Shown: piece after piece, positions 11,153-23,700 of the stretch | Position numbering within the stretch: position 1 is the first letter of the stretch | Layout of the letters: the number at the start of each line of letters is the position of its first letter | Origin: Oikopleura dioica | Lineage: Eukaryota > Chordata > Appendicularia > Copelata > Oikopleuridae | NCBI GenBank assembly: GCA_907165135.1 | Contig: OU015567.1 | Span: 7,445,001 to 7,509,000, forward strand | DNA length: 64,000 nt | Direction: 5' to 3' | Notes under the pieces: generated by a model | What the model was told of the DNA's origin: nothing | What the model saw: the letters and a program-made list of their open reading frames with translations, nothing else | The model's database searches: none | Translations under genes and position numbers: made by a program

Positions 11153-11445
11153 ATGAAGACTAGCAAAAGAGCTTCGGCGTTGAAAAAATCCGGCAAAAAA
11201 CGTAAGTTCGAAATAATTTTCTAAATAAAAATAATTTTCAATAAAAAGTTAAGCCAGCTTTTTTTCGCAGGCTTGAATTTTTAACGAGCAGCGCTTGAAT
11301 TCGCGCTAAAAGGCCTGATTTCTCATGTTCCTAATGTCCGAATCGAGACCAGCTGGTGAATTCTTAATGCTTTCTCGTTTCAGATAAATCTTTCAAGAAC
11401 AAAAAAAAACTCAAAAAGAAAATTAAACAAAAACGTCTCCGCTAA
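11153..11445 (+). CDS. Tiny Lys-rich basic protein
   Basis: Two exons (11153-11201, 11384-11445) encode 36 residues, MKTSKRASALKKSGKK then KSFKNKKKLKKKIKQKRLR. The donor CGTAAG and acceptor TTTCTCGTTTCAG are good and the phases match. An alternative acceptor at 11270 would end the protein within four codons. About half the residues are Lys or Arg, so it may bind nucleic acid. No family is recognised, and a non-coding transcript is possible. Confidence 0.35.
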
Positions 11446-11837
11446 AACATGTGCTAAAAGAGCAATCCAGAGCTATTTTTGAAAACATAGAGAAAAAGCC
11501 GAAAACAAGGAAAAATGGAAATTCTTCCAGTGAAATGCTTAAAGGACGAGCATTTTTTATTCTTTCATAATTCGTGGCAACTGTATTACATTCCTGAAGG
11601 AAGAGCTTTCGGATAATCAAAAATCAATCTTCAATTTAAAAATTTTAAAAATCCTCGTTTTTATCAAGCAGTCGTTATTAATAAATTCATATTGAAACAA
11701 GTACCGATACTTGGACCTTTCAATAAACATTTGAATCAATTGCCGCTGACTTTTCCATTTCTTTAGCGGCTTTGATCCTTCTATGAACCCTTTTTTCACC
11801 GCCTGAATATTTTATTATTGAAAGCTGAATATTAGAA

Positions 11838-12068
11838 ACTTCAACTTTCAACTGCAAGAAAACCGAACAGGAAGCAGCGCCATCGGTTCTACCAGCTCTT
11901 GAAAATCCAGCTAGAGAGACCCATTCTGACTCTGGATTTGTCAGAGAAAAGAGACGTTATCCGCCGCCTTATTTTAGCAGTAAGAAATTTAGTATTAATT
12001 ATTTGCCGAGAAAATATATAGCGAAAAAAGTCGGATCAAATGATGATGATACTAATAATCAATATTGA
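11838..12068 (+). other. Exon-like open segment
   Basis: One frame is open for about 75 codons and looks protein-like (Pro-rich, with a dibasic REKRR followed by YPPPYFSS, ending DDDTNNQY stop). Acceptor-like AGs lie at its left edge, but no first exon or ATG was found. It could be the last exon of a small secreted-peptide gene. The rest of 11446-12342 holds nothing else I can support except a weak GDIREHIKKAYAKRV reading near 12150 that faintly recalls the KRGDF peptides. Confidence 0.3.
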
Positions 12069-12342
12069 CGCAGTTGGAATAGAGAAAGGGTCTATTTTTT
12101 ACTTCTATTTTTTCATATTCTCGTTACTGTAAAATTACAGTATGGGAGGAGACATACGGGAGCATATTAAAAAGGCATATGCTAAGAGGGTATTGGTGAT
12201 TAAAGGTGATTTGACATTGATAGTAGAGTTGGATATAAAAATGTCATCAATCGAGCGAGGGTGATTCTGAAGACAGGTCGTTTCCTCGCGCAATTTTAAC
12301 TTGAAATTGAATTTTTAAAAATTCATCCTTTTTGAATGAAAA

Positions 12343-14294
12343 ATGGCGCGTAAATGGACGACGCCGCGTAAAACAAGAGTTTTAGGTCAGAGAATGCCGC
12401 CCAAGGGAGGAAGCAATCAGAGGAACGCGCGGCCGCGGCAGGACATTGTCCAGTGGGCGGCGGAAGTCAACAATCAAGGCCAGCAAAATTGTAATAATGA
12501 GCAGGGACAATTGCAGGACTCAAGAGTGCCGCCGATTTCAGATGGAGGGGCTGAGCAGGGACCGACTTTTCTACCCGACGGAAGGAACAGTGATTTCGCA
12601 TTTCTGCTCATATTTATGATGCTCTCTTATAATTAACTTATTCAAAAATCACGTGAACAGATCAGTCTGGCACACAAACGACGGCGGCTACTATATTTAC
12701 TCTCCGACGGATTTCGGCGGTTCTGCCAGCTCGTTGAATCGCGTCAACCCGCCATACCAAATCGCCGAGATCGGCGCCGCAAAAGGAAAACACAAGTGGG
12801 ACGATCTTTATTATTTCGGCGCGCTGGCTGCATCTAGACATGCAACTACCCATGTCTTCTCGGGAATAGTGGCGACGATCTTCGGGTTGATTGTGATGAA
12901 GACGCAGGCTTTTCAGGTAGACAGGAGCAGTTTTTTGTTGGATGAGCGAGGTGGTTAATTTTGGATTTTGAAATAACTTGTTTCAAGTGGATGTACTCGG
13001 AGGGCATTATCGCAGGTGGACTCTTCTTCCTCTGCGGCTTCATCTGCTGCCTTTGCTGCTCACCAAAAACCTCTGTTTTCACCTGTATTTTCTCGAGTAT
13101 CATAGCCATCATTTTAATCGCCCATGTTGCCATCGTTTTCTACGTAGAAGGTAACCAATTCTATCCTCTATTCGGTGCAATTGGGACTCGATAATTTCGA
13201 AGTTTTTGATTCGCTGATGAAAAGAATACTGGCTTTTGATTGGTCGAATATTCATAAATGTTCGAATGATCGATATTTCCAGGAGAACTTCTTCTTATGA
13301 TTTTTTAAGGTTATCGAGTTCGGGAAATCTGGGAAACACGTGACAATGTCCTGGGCCTCTGGTCTGTTTTGGGGTGTACAATGGCTGGAGTTATTGAACT
13401 CCTTTTAGGTAGAAAATCCTTTTTTTCATTTAGCTCATTTTTAAAGGTCTTTCGTCGTGTTCTGCCTGTTTAACCTACGCTGACATCGTCGACCGGTTGG
13501 CGATGAGGAAGCAGCAAATGAATCTAGCTAACCAGTACCCAGGTTTTATGAGCACCATTGCTGGTTCAAATGATAACGATTTCGCCTCGTCCCTTAGAGT
13601 TTCTAATAGATCGAGTTTGAAGCATCACGGGGAAAGAGTCTCCCTCTGCTCTGAACTCGAGCAATCCGCGGAGTTGACGGAATAATTCGCTATCATTTGA
13701 TCCTTTTGTAGAAATAGAACTAACTGAAGAACTAATCGAACAGTAGAATCACCCTTACTAATCATTAGATCGCTTTGGATCACTTCTTTCTTCCTGGTCA
13801 TCGCGATCCGATCTTGGCCTCAACGGAGGAAGAAACACAGGCATTGACGAAGAAGATGAACTCGACGCCGCTAAAGGTTTGATTTTGCTGCTTGTTAGGA
13901 ACGTTTTGATAACGCTTTTGGAAAGATTCAGAATATGAGTTCCTGATAATGAGTCCGTTATCGATAAAACCTTCCAGTAGGAATTTCCTGTCTGGTCAAT
14001 GGAAATTTTTTATTTTGAAAATCAGAAACTTTCTTAAATGCGAAAAATTAAAAATCAAATGAATCGAAAGAATATTCTTTCAAGATGATCCAAAAAATGG
14101 ATAAAATCTCCTCGTTTTTGACCATTTTTTCAGACCAAATGGACGACCAAGGAATGGAACAAGGAGCTCTGGACGATTTCATGGAAAACGACTTGGCGAA
14201 TATGGCGGAACGCGATGCAGAAGTCGAACTTGTCATGGCCGAGTACGACGCCGGCGATGCAGGTGGTGATGCTGGCTATGATGTCAATGATTAA
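12343..14294 (+). CDS. Four-pass membrane protein with acidic C-terminal tail
   Basis: Exons supported by phase are 12662-12916, 12988-13150, 13320-13408 and 13447 onward. They encode HVFSGIVATIFGLIVM, GIIAGGLFFLCGFICCLC, FSSIIAIILIAHVAIVFY and LWSVLGCTMAGVIELLLGLS, four membrane helices with a Cys-rich end. This recalls tetraspan families of MARVEL/TMEM type, but I cannot name one. An N-terminal basic exon (12343 to about 12588, MARKWTTPRK...) probably belongs to it although its donor is not resolved. Exons 13769-13876 and 14134-14294 join in phase and encode a very acidic tail (DEEDELDAAK... ending GGDAGYDVND). The link from exon 13447 to 13769 is uncertain, because a stop at 13685 is the alternative end. 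Confidence 0.5.
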
Positions 14295-14798
14295 TTTAAC
14301 CTCGTTTCCTTATTTATAAAGAGCTTATTTACGATTTGCATATTGGTTATTTACTAATATTTCCTCTTTTTTTTAATTTCACTGTACAATCACTTTCAAA
14401 CTCACTGCTGCCGAAAAGAAAATTTGGAGGCGACCAAATTTTCAAAACGTCAAAAATAACAAATCAAAAATTTTCGAAATCTTCGAAATCAAGGAAGAGA
14501 ATGACTGAAAATTTGAAAGTTTGTATTGAAAAAAGATACAGCGAAAAAAAATTAGACTTTTGTTTTAAGATTTTTGAAAGAACGGCTTCAACTCATCTCT
14601 GTATTTTTTTTATCATTTTCTGCTGTTGAAATAAAATAACTATCATAACCTTTAATTTTCTGATATGAAAAGAAAATTCTAACGAGCCAAGTTGGCAATT
14701 AGTTAGACTCTAACTGTTAGACAGTAAAAGATTCATACATACTACTGTATTCAATCAGAGAACAGCATGCAAACAGAACAGAATAGTAAATACTGAAT

Positions 14799-16809
14799 TC
14801 AGCCAAAATAAGAATCAAGTGGATATGCATCTTCGCCATGTTTCAGCTTATCCAATCCGTATTTTTCTATGCTAGCAGGGACTCGTAGAAGTTTGAGCTT
14901 TTTGAGAGACCAGAAAACAGCCCCAGACAGGGCAATTGTCCACACTAGAATGGCAAGAGTTCCGGCAATGTTCCAGCCGAGGACTTTCCACTCAAAGAAG
15001 TCGCATCGAAAATCAGTCCCGTTTGGATATTTTCGGATGTATTCGAGCTCTTGGACGGGACAAATGTCGAAAGCTGAAAATACAGTTGATGCGTAAAAGA
15101 CGATATAATCCTTACCAATGAGTCCATCATGCTTGAAAATCGGCGTCAAGAAGATTCCAACAAGTCCTCCTCCAAGATGAATCGGCGAAGCAGTCAAAGG
15201 GTCGTCGATTTCAAATTTTTCCAGGAGGTTTTTCGAGAAGATCATAAAGAGTGCCCCTAAAATTAATTTTCATAACGACTACCGTCACGGTAATGCATGC
15301 AGAAACTAATAACAATCGAGTTTTCTGACGGGTTTCATGATAAAATTGACAGTTCAATCGATGAACAAGGAAAAAGGCCGCATAATTTTGATCGGCTCTC
15401 TTAATAAAAATGTTCGGCTTCTTATTATTATTCCTTTTAACCCGGCTTCAGCTCGGGAAATTGTGATTTCTCACTTCAAGTTAGAGAAAGATTACGATCC
15501 GTGGCGCATCTTCGACTCTCACATCATGGAGAACTACTTGGAATCGCTAGAACATCAGATTTTTATGCAAAAATATGTGATGGGCTACTGGCCGGAGAAT
15601 TGAATAAATATCGAAAAATCATTCTTACCTAAAGAGCCGACAAGAAGAGAGTAAGCCTGTGTCAAGCTATTGCTTCCCGCAGCAATGGCTACCCATCCAG
15701 CAAGAGCGCCATTCATCAGATAGTAAAGCGAAATGTCAGCGTAACCCCTTTTCCATCGCAGGGTCAAGTAATTGTAGGCCAGCGAAACGATGCCTCCCGC
15801 CGAACCGCCGAGGATCGTATTGACAAAGATTTTAGCAACAGTTGTTCCGTGATTTCCGGGGCCAACAATTGCCAGTTCTGATCCTCCATTGAAGCATAAA
15901 AAGCCAATAAAGAGGAATAGGAAACCAAGATTGATGAGTGGAACACTATGGCCGAAGAACAGTCCTTCGTTTTCCTAGAAACAGGAATAAACAAATATTC
16001 GTTGATTCGTATCGAAGCCTTACCTTTCCAAAACGGCCTCCTCTCGGACCCATAAACCACGCTCCAATCAACCCGGCGACGCCACCTGTGCAATGGACAA
16101 CGGCCGAACCAGCGAAATCAATAAATTGGACTGGTTGATTCTGGTCGTAGAAGAAAGTCCCGTTGGAGGAGTAATCGTGGCGGTAGAAATTCTCAATCTT
16201 CGGATTTCGTAGCCATCCAGTTTCTGTCCAAGACCAGTGCGCGACTACGGGGAAGATAAAGCCCGTTATAAAGGTCGTGTAGATTATATAAGCGCCAATC
16301 TTAAACGGATGGTCATTTTGAATCATGGAAAAAAGCTTATTTACCTGAGAACGCTCAGCAACAGAGCCGGAAACAATTGTTGCTGCGTTGACAGCGAAAG
16401 AAAACATAAAAATCCAAAAAGCGAAACCACTTCTTTCTGGCTCGTAGGGGTTTCCCATGTCGAAAAAGAATTTAAGCCCGATAAAACGATTCGAGCTTGC
16501 ATGAGGATGATCTTCGGGGAGGTCTCCAAAAGCAAAGGCGAATCCAACTGCCCAGAAAACAAGAGCTCCAATAACTAGAATTTTTTTCAGAAATGCTTGT
16601 CTCTTTTCTTACTTACAGAAGTCTAAAATATTCTTCCAAATAATGTTGACTGTATTCATCGCTCTTACAGATCCTGCCTCTAGAAACGCAAAGCCAAACT
16701 GCATCAAGAGCACAAACCATGCCATGATCAACAAAAAGTAATCATTCATATCATTTTCGTGCTTAGAAATTTCATTCGCCAAATTTATCCTGTCTTGTTC
16801 TTCGCTCAT
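14799..16809 (-). CDS. Ammonium transporter (Amt family)
   Basis: Six exons (16617-16809, 16345-16574, 16024-16299, 15629-15974, 15116-15256, 14799-15073) give about 486 residues with eleven likely membrane helices, as in Amt/MEP proteins. Diagnostic parts: FGFAFLEAGSVR, IVSGSVAERSQ, the signature DFAGSAVVHCTGG with the first pore histidine, NGALAGWVAIAAGS, and SPIHLGGGLVGI with the second pore histidine. Amt proteins conduct ammonium/ammonia across membranes. The start at 16809 (MSEEQDR) is the first true ATG. The intron 16300-16344 is 45 bp, a multiple of three and free of stops, so a naive translation reads straight through it. The 372 bp intron 15257-15628 holds an antisense ORF. Confidence 0.95.
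15337..15603 (+). CDS. Possible nested antisense gene inside the Amt intron
   Basis: An 88-residue ORF from a true ATG lies wholly within the 372 bp intron of the ammonium transporter, on the other strand. The intron is much longer than its neighbours, and the ORF is less AT-rich than typical introns here; its second half (DYDPWRIFDSHIMENYLESL...) looks protein-like. No family is recognised, and chance cannot be excluded. Confidence 0.3.
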   Translation: MIKLTVQSMNKEKGRIILIGSLNKNVRLLIIIPFNPASAREIVISHFKLEKDYDPWRIFDSHIMENYLESLEHQIFMQKYVMGYWPEN

Positions 16810-17488
16810 TTTTCTCTGTATTTTTTTTGTCAACTGAGAAGCGGTCAACAGGTTGCTGGACGAATAAATACGCACTTGGGAAAATTATGACAGGTGCCAT
16901 AAAATGGCGTTTTCAGGTCATGATGCGCGATATAAATCTAACCCGTTTAAGTGGGATTTATATAGGGTTATAAAATGCCGCTACTAATTACTGCCTGCCT
17001 CTGAAATTTATTGTTCCAAGTTGTGCTGACGTTGCATAAGGAGGACCTTCAGGCTGAAGGCCTCAAATCAGAAAAAGAGCCGTAAAGGTAAGAGTTCCCT
17101 CTGACAGTTGATTAGTATGTACACAGTTCTAGTGCTTTTTCGAAATGTCCAATAACTAACATCGTCGAATAGAGTTCATTTGTAGGTAAGACCTTCGAAT
17201 AAGACCCGAAAACAGAAAGACACTTTTTCAAATCAAATGTGTCCTAATATCATGAGAAGCGATTAATGCTAAATCGCCTCCCTTTCCACTTTTTTTTCTA
17301 TTTGAATGGTTGCCCTGGTGAGCGCACTTGGACGATTTGCACAAAAAAGTATCTACAGTGGTGTTGTAGTTGACACTTCACAGTATAATCTGTTGCACAG
17401 TAACTATCAATAAACTGTTATTCATCTCCTAAAAAATTCGAATTTTAACTCTCACCCTATTCAACCAGAGGAAAGAATTGACTAGAGG

Positions 17489-18931
17489 ATGTCCTGTAAA
17501 AGTGCCTTTGGGAAAGGATTTTGAAGTATCAAAAATGAATTTCAAAATTGAAATTATTCAAACAATCTTCAGTGAGCGTCATTTTACTGACTCGAAGTTT
17601 TCGAGTCGAAAGAACTTTTATAAAAAAAATCCTCTGAAAGATCAAGAACTCCTCGTTTCGCGACAAAAGGTGTCCATCCAGACTGGAAACTGCCCGGCGA
17701 TTATTTGCAAATCTACTACGAGCCTGAAGTGCACGCTGATAGAAAGACAGAATTTTACAATGTTCAGACAGGTCCTTTCACGGAGGATCATGCTCGCAAA
17801 CTTCGGTAAACGCCCAAAATATTACTCAATAAGCTTTTTTTTCGCAGCGATAGTCCAGGTTGGAAGAAAGGCTTCGACTTGTCAAAAGAAATGGCGATTC
17901 CGCATTTGCTTTACAAACCGCAGTTTGAAAAGAACAAGGAAATCGAGGCCCGATTTGGCCCGGGAATGTACAAGCACACCGACTTCATTCAGGAAATGAA
18001 CAAAAAGCCAAGCTCGAAATTGGCGCTCTACGACCGGCCGGAATCAAGGAGAACTCCGAAAAACGATACTCCTGGTCCAGGAGAGTATACTCCAAAGAAA
18101 AGGGCAACAACGGTCAAATCGGTCAATGGGACCTATGAATTGAGTCCCACTTCGTTCAGGAGAAACGAAATTAACCTCCTCGATCATCCCTCTCAGCCCT
18201 CTGATCGGTATCAAACTTCCTCTATTCTTTATAAATTTGCTTCAAGATCGAGCTCTTTCAATCGAGAAACCAACCTCTTCCCGGGCGCTTTTCACAAAAA
18301 TCTTTCACTGAAGAAATTTTGTCAAAGCAAGTCTCGAAACGCGGCCCTTACGATCTGTACTCTGGCAAAATCGGGCTCAAAATCCGGAAAAACGATGGCA
18401 TCGGGCCTGGAGCATACGAAGTACAGTCGTTTACAGGTATTTTTTCAAGAGGTTCTTTCTTTTATGCTTTCGAAAAGATGTCCTGCAGAAAGAGAACAAA
18501 GGCAAGTTCAACATGAACAAGTATCAGTACAATCCATCAAGACTTGCCAGGCATTTACCGTAAGTCTCATTATTAAAACAGATTTGAAAAGCGTCAACCC
18601 TAGGCCATCAGACAACCCAGCTCCGTCAGACTACAGCCCTCATTCTTCTTCTACAACGACTGATAAAACACCGGCGGGAAAACGGGCTCCATTTTTGACA
18701 TCAGCACCGCGGGAGAGAAAAAACTACAGAATGCCGTGCGAGGGATGGACGGATATCAACAGATTCTCGCGTTATCAATCCAAGTAAACCCATTTTCATT
18801 GTCAAATCAAGGGTCAAATCAATGCTTTCAGAAAAGTACTCGGGCCAAAAGTAGAGCCGAAGCAACCCAGATTTGTGCATCCAACAGCTGGGCTCAGCAA
18901 CCTGTGTAGAAGACCTGAGTCAGGATACTGA
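17489..18931 (+). CDS. LEXM: Sperm-tail PG-rich repeat protein, LEXM-like
   Basis: The exons encode repeated PG-rich (SHIPPO/STPG) motifs: RFGPGMYKHTDF, TPGPGEYTPKK, RGPYDLYSG, GIGPGAYEV and SDNPAPSDY. With the block GVHPDWKLPGDY and the KPSSK-x-ALYD stretch, this fits the lymphocyte expansion molecule (LEXM) family of cilium/flagellum microtubule-associated proteins. Supported pieces: about 17632-17805, 17848 to about 18210, about 18240-18439, about 18500-18560, 18605-18786 and 18832-18931. The first exon (MSCKSAFGK..., ATG 17489) is tentative. Two joins do not keep phase: before 17632, where a TAA follows an eight-A run, and near 18210. Either non-GT donors or single-base errors are involved. 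The last 15 or so codons come from an inserted foldback repeat. Confidence 0.7.
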
Positions 18932-19009
18932 AAAGCCGATTGAAATTAAGATTTTCAAGCTCTTTCGGGTCCCAGACTCAGCTTTTCTACACAGGTTGCT
19001 GAGCCCAGC
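18887..19009. repeat. Foldback element, family CAACCTGYGTAGAA, copy 1
   Basis: Inverted arms of about 38 bp begin GCTGGGCTCAGCAACCTGTG at the left and close with the complement at the right (ending GAGCCCAGC). The spacer is short. Two other copies occur at 27841-27995 and 28631-28723. It forms the 3' end of the LEXM-like gene, including its stop codon. Confidence 0.75.
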
Positions 19010-19269
19010 CCAACAGACGACCAGCTTCATCAATCCCGGCTTCGACAAAATCGCTCAGTTTCCTTCGCCTAGTTCTAGAGCTGCAATCTACTGTAACTGT
19101 ACATTTTTATCAGAAAATATTACTGCTTCAAAAATACATGTAACGCAAAAATACGGTACATTCTCAAATGATGAAAAAGCATAAAGAAGAAACCATAATT
19201 CAAATATCGGACTTCTTCTAGAATCGGCGAAAACCGGGATGTTGTTGGTGACTGTAATTCAGTCTAGAG

Positions 19270-20022
19270 ATGGAAAGCGTGGGGAAACCGACTGCCAAGC
19301 GGAAGTTTTTCCTCCGACAAGAAAAGAAGTCAGGTAAAATTCTAGAAGAGAGATTTTTTCTTGAATTTGAAAGATAATTATAATTAAAAAGAGATCCTGT
19401 GGACGTGTCACGCTTCTCCGATGCGTGCCCAAGCCTTGACTCGCTCGTCGATAACCAATGAGAGCTGAGCTCCATTTAGCCCGGGGGTGAGCCGTTCTCG
19501 CCCCCGCTGAATCTGATTGTAAGAAGGCTTGACTCAGAGTTCCTCACTGTGGAAGTTCATTCTCGCTCTTCAGAAATTGGGGCGCTCAGCGAATCAGTAC
19601 GCGGCGTTTGTGGCGGATCAACCAATAAGCGCCGCGCTTCGGGTCGCGCTCCCGAGCGAGATCTCTTGTTGCAGAAAACGCGCGCGCGCCGCCCCGAAAT
19701 CGCACTTTTTTTGTTTTGTTTTTTTCTTTTGCTGAAGAGATTTTGAAGTTGTGAATTTCAGAAGTTGCAAATCCACCCACCAGCGTCCAGGTTGGAATTA
19801 GAACGCTGTCAATCGGAGAGTCTGCCACGGAGATCAAACTCAAAAGCGAAAACAAAGAGAATGAAGAGTCAGAAAATGAAGAGAGAATGAAGATGGAATC
19901 CTTCGCCGGCAAAATTGACGCCCAACGACTCGCCAAACTCGAAAGAAGGCTCGTCGAGGAGTTACGGGTTCGAAATTTATTAATTATAGTCAGCTTTTTT
20001 CGCCATTTTTCAGAGTTTTTAA
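19270..20022 (+). CDS. Small charged protein, unknown
   Basis: Three exons (19270-19333, 19762-19967, 20014-20022) with matching phases encode about 92 residues. It has a basic start (KPTAKRKFFLRQEKK), a Glu-rich middle (SENKENEESENEER) and a short predicted helix (AQRLAKLERRLVEELR) that may form a coiled coil. I do not recognise the family. The first intron (428 bp) contains a GC-rich, CCAAT-bearing stretch around 19600-19700 that could be an internal promoter; in that case the protein starts from a downstream exon. Confidence 0.45.
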
Positions 20023-20527
20023 AAAAGTCAGCGCGAAAAATATAGCCCCCGGTTATGAAAACAACCAAGCTAGCCAATGCTGACAGATTTTTAGTCAAAA
20101 ATATTTTTTTCTTTTTATAGAAAATGGATACTTTTGATTGATCCGACTGCAATTAAGATAATTTCAGAATTATTTCTAAGTACATTGAGTGTTATTCATA
20201 CTTTTTGAATATAATCTAATGGCTTTGTAATATGTTGAATATCAGCTGCTGAATAAATTATACATGCTTCTCAATCGGTGATAATGTCAGAAAAACGGTA
20301 CTTTTATTTTGTTAAATATTGGCTAACTTTAGCTTGATTATTCACTGATTAGGGGCTCTGCTTATCGATTTAATAATTCCCCGCTAGGAAAATCACCGAT
20401 TTTCAAAATTTCTCGGACAATAGAAAACTGTTTGCTTGAATAAACACCAAACTAGTTTTCTTTCTTCGACAAGTTCAGTTTTTTCCGGATCGGGGAATGA
20501 ACCAAATTCTGGTTTGATTTGGGTTGA

Positions 20528-20567
20528 TGGGGCGCGTTTCAAAGGCGTGAAATGCGCCCTTTGAACC
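20528..20567. repeat. Short palindrome in TLK upstream region
   Basis: GGGGCGCGTTTCAAAGG and TGCGCCCTTTGAACCC pair as an imperfect inverted repeat. A related GC-rich palindrome with CGCGTTTCAAA stands just upstream of the U2 snRNA gene. The rest of 20023-20785 shows nothing else clear. Confidence 0.4.
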
Positions 20568-20785
20568 CATAAACCTGATTTTTATTTGTTGCGACTGATT
20601 TTGATACTTTTTGAGTTCAGACTTGATTTTCTCATGACCACGTGACAAATAATAAGAAAATAATAAAGAAATTTTCTTTGAAAGTTATATTTTTCCTTTT
20701 TTTAATTAAAGAGATGATAATTTTCCGAACCCGACTTCAGCCAAACTCGAACGGATCTACCGGCCCCGCGAACCAAATAGCCGCC

Positions 20786-23700
20786 ATGGCGAGTGTAGCA
20801 ACTCCAGCGCCGCCAGAATTCAACGTCGGAATGAACACTTCTGAATCCGACAATAGCCAGACTGAGGGATCGCCGATGGAGGATCTTTCTGACTTGAAAC
20901 AGACCTTGAAGACGACCGCCAAAACCCCTGAACAAACTAATCGGAGAGGGTGAGTTTCTTACACTATAAATTTTAGGAAGAAAAGATAAAGACACTAATC
21001 CATTTTATGTTCTTTCAAATCATCATTTATTCATAGCAAGCGAAAGCAAGACACGCCCCAGGAAAACCGGAGGACAAAGAACTCGCAGGCGAGCCAGAAG
21101 CCGATCGATAGCTATTTTGCTTCGAGCAACGATGTGTCAAGAACTCCCAGGCGTGGAACCGATAATGGAGTTGCAGTAAGTCGAAATCCTCTCTTTCAAA
21201 ACGGTTACGTAATCGACATCTTTCAGAGGAGCTTGCTGATGTCTTCGAACAAGGATGAGTCGAACGACAATTCTGGAATCACACCTTTAGAGCCGACTAC
21301 TCCGACAAGTTCAAGGCCGAAAAGAGCTCGACCCTCCCCTACTAATCGCTCGACCGACTGCCAAACGGACATGACGTTGAGTCAACTAGAATTACTTGAA
21401 GCTGGACAGGTAATTTTTATAGTAAAACCGGTTTAAACCCACTAGAACCGTTGAAACCACATCAAACCACGCAAAACCGAATGAAACCACCAAAAACCTC
21501 CATTTTTAAGGTGCAAAAAGCAAACGCGGAAAAGGACGTAATGTTCCGTCAAAATATGCGACTAGAGATGGAACTGAAACAGGCAAAGGACCTGGCGAGC
21601 TCGTTTCAAGACAAGTTTACCCGATGCATCAATCTGACGAAGAACATGCTCATAGAAAAGTGCAACCACGAGAAGCGCGAGGCACGAAGGAAATCGATGG
21701 AGGATCGCATTCGTCTCGGCGAGTGGAGCAGCTCTTACAGCGCCAGAGATAGTGTAAGTTATTCGAAAATCATCTTGAAAGAGGGATTGAAAATGGGTTT
21801 AGGAAAAATGGCTGAACGGACAAGCATTCATCGCCTTGGAAGATCGCGAGATTCAGCTTGAAATGGTGAAAAAGAACATTGAAATGGAGCGAAAGCTGCT
21901 GAGTCGCCGGCGCCCACCATCGACGACATCTTCTGGGAGCAGCCGTCAGCGCGAGAACGCCCTTTCGCTAGACGAGTACAACATGCAGGACATGATACTC
22001 AAGAACAGATCCAAGGCGCTCAAGGAGGACGAGGCGGAAATCAACTACGACAGGGACAAGCTCCATCGTGAACGAAGCTTGCACATTCGGTATGTTTAAA
22101 ACACATCATTATACCTTCAGCCGTCGTTTTTAGCGAAATGAAGCGAATTATCAACGAAGATAATTCGAAATACTCGACGAATGTTGAGCTCCACAACCGC
22201 TACCTGCTCCTCAATCTGCTAGGCAAAGGAGGCTTCTCAGAAGTCTACAAAGCCTACGATTTCGAAGCGCAGAAGTTCGTCGCCATAAAGATTCATCAGC
22301 TGAACCAGTATTGGACCGATCAGAAGAAAACTGATTACCAGCGACACGCTCATCGAGAAGCTGAGATTCAAAAAATTATTAATCATTCCAAAATTGTCCG
22401 ACTGTACGATAGATTTGAAGTCGACATTAACACGTGAGTTATATTTTTCTACAGTTTAAGGGTAATCCTATACATCGGCGCGGCGCTGCTCGCTCGATCC
22501 GCGCTCTGCCAGAACCTATTTTTCACTAGGCCATAAAATTCGAACGGAGTGAGATTTTTTCAAAATTCATAGAGATTCGTAATCCTTAAACCCTCTTCTA
22601 TTGTTCTAGCAAAAATGAAAAAAACGGGAGCGAGGAACTATCTGAAAACCGCCGGTTTCCTTTGAAAGACATTTCCCGCCACATTTCTCATTCAAATTTC
22701 ACAAAAATCAGATGGTCTTGTAGAGAATCGTCTGTTCTACAATTCATCTGATTTAGATTTTCTTTTAACGTTCTCAAAAATTCTCGATGATAGTTTGAAG
22801 AAAGTGCTATTCTTCTCTGCCGGAGCGCGCCGTGAGAAATAGGAAGAAGAGAGGCGCGAGGAAGCATAGCGCTCTTTTAAAATAACCATATAAAGTTATT
22901 GAGAGCGCAAAAGAAAATCTAAGTCAGAGGAATTGTAGAGCAGACGATTCTCTACAAGACCATCTGATTTTCGTGAAATTTGAATGAGAAATGTGGCGGA
23001 AATGTCTTTCAAAGGAAACCGGCGGTTTTCAGATAGTTCCTCGCTCCCGATTTTTTCATTTTTGCTAGAGCAATAGAAGAGGGTTTAAGGTGTTTCCTGG
23101 TTTGGTACAGATCCTGGTTTGGTACGAATCCTGGTTTGGTACGAATCCTGGTTTGGTACGAATTTCAAAATCATACCAAACCATGATTTGTACCAAACCA
23201 GGATTCGTACCAAACCAGGAAAATCGAGGGTAAAAATCCCGAAAATTGAAATATGAAATCATCGACTCTTATCAATTGTGCTCGACCCCCTTCAGCCTCA
23301 ATATTTGAAATTATTTTATAGGAAGGAGATCTCATTTCTCAGAATCGTCAAGATATTTTTACACGAGCTCATCTGAGCAATTATTTGGAATCGCATGCTC
23401 ATTTAAAAGATGTTAGGAGCATCCCTGCCCCTTCGAACAGTACCAATTTTCATACTGCCAGTGTCAATTTCATTTTTTCGAGTGATATTTTTACGGTAGA
23501 CTTCAGCTATTACCCACAAAAAGAGCAAAAAATGACTTCAAAAAGTTTGATAGCTAGAAAATTTTTACACTAATCCGATTTTGCTGATTCTATCAGAATA
23601 TAAAATCGGTCTTAGCTTATAAACCAAGCAGAAATATCAGCCCTTGAAAAGACCAAGTAAAAGGAGATTCAGTTTGAAAATGGCCTAAAATGGCCATTTT

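Noticed and set aside
14336-14629. A 97-codon plus ORF with a signal-like start
   Set aside because: It opens with TTG, not ATG, is very AT-rich and has no upstream exon that fits.
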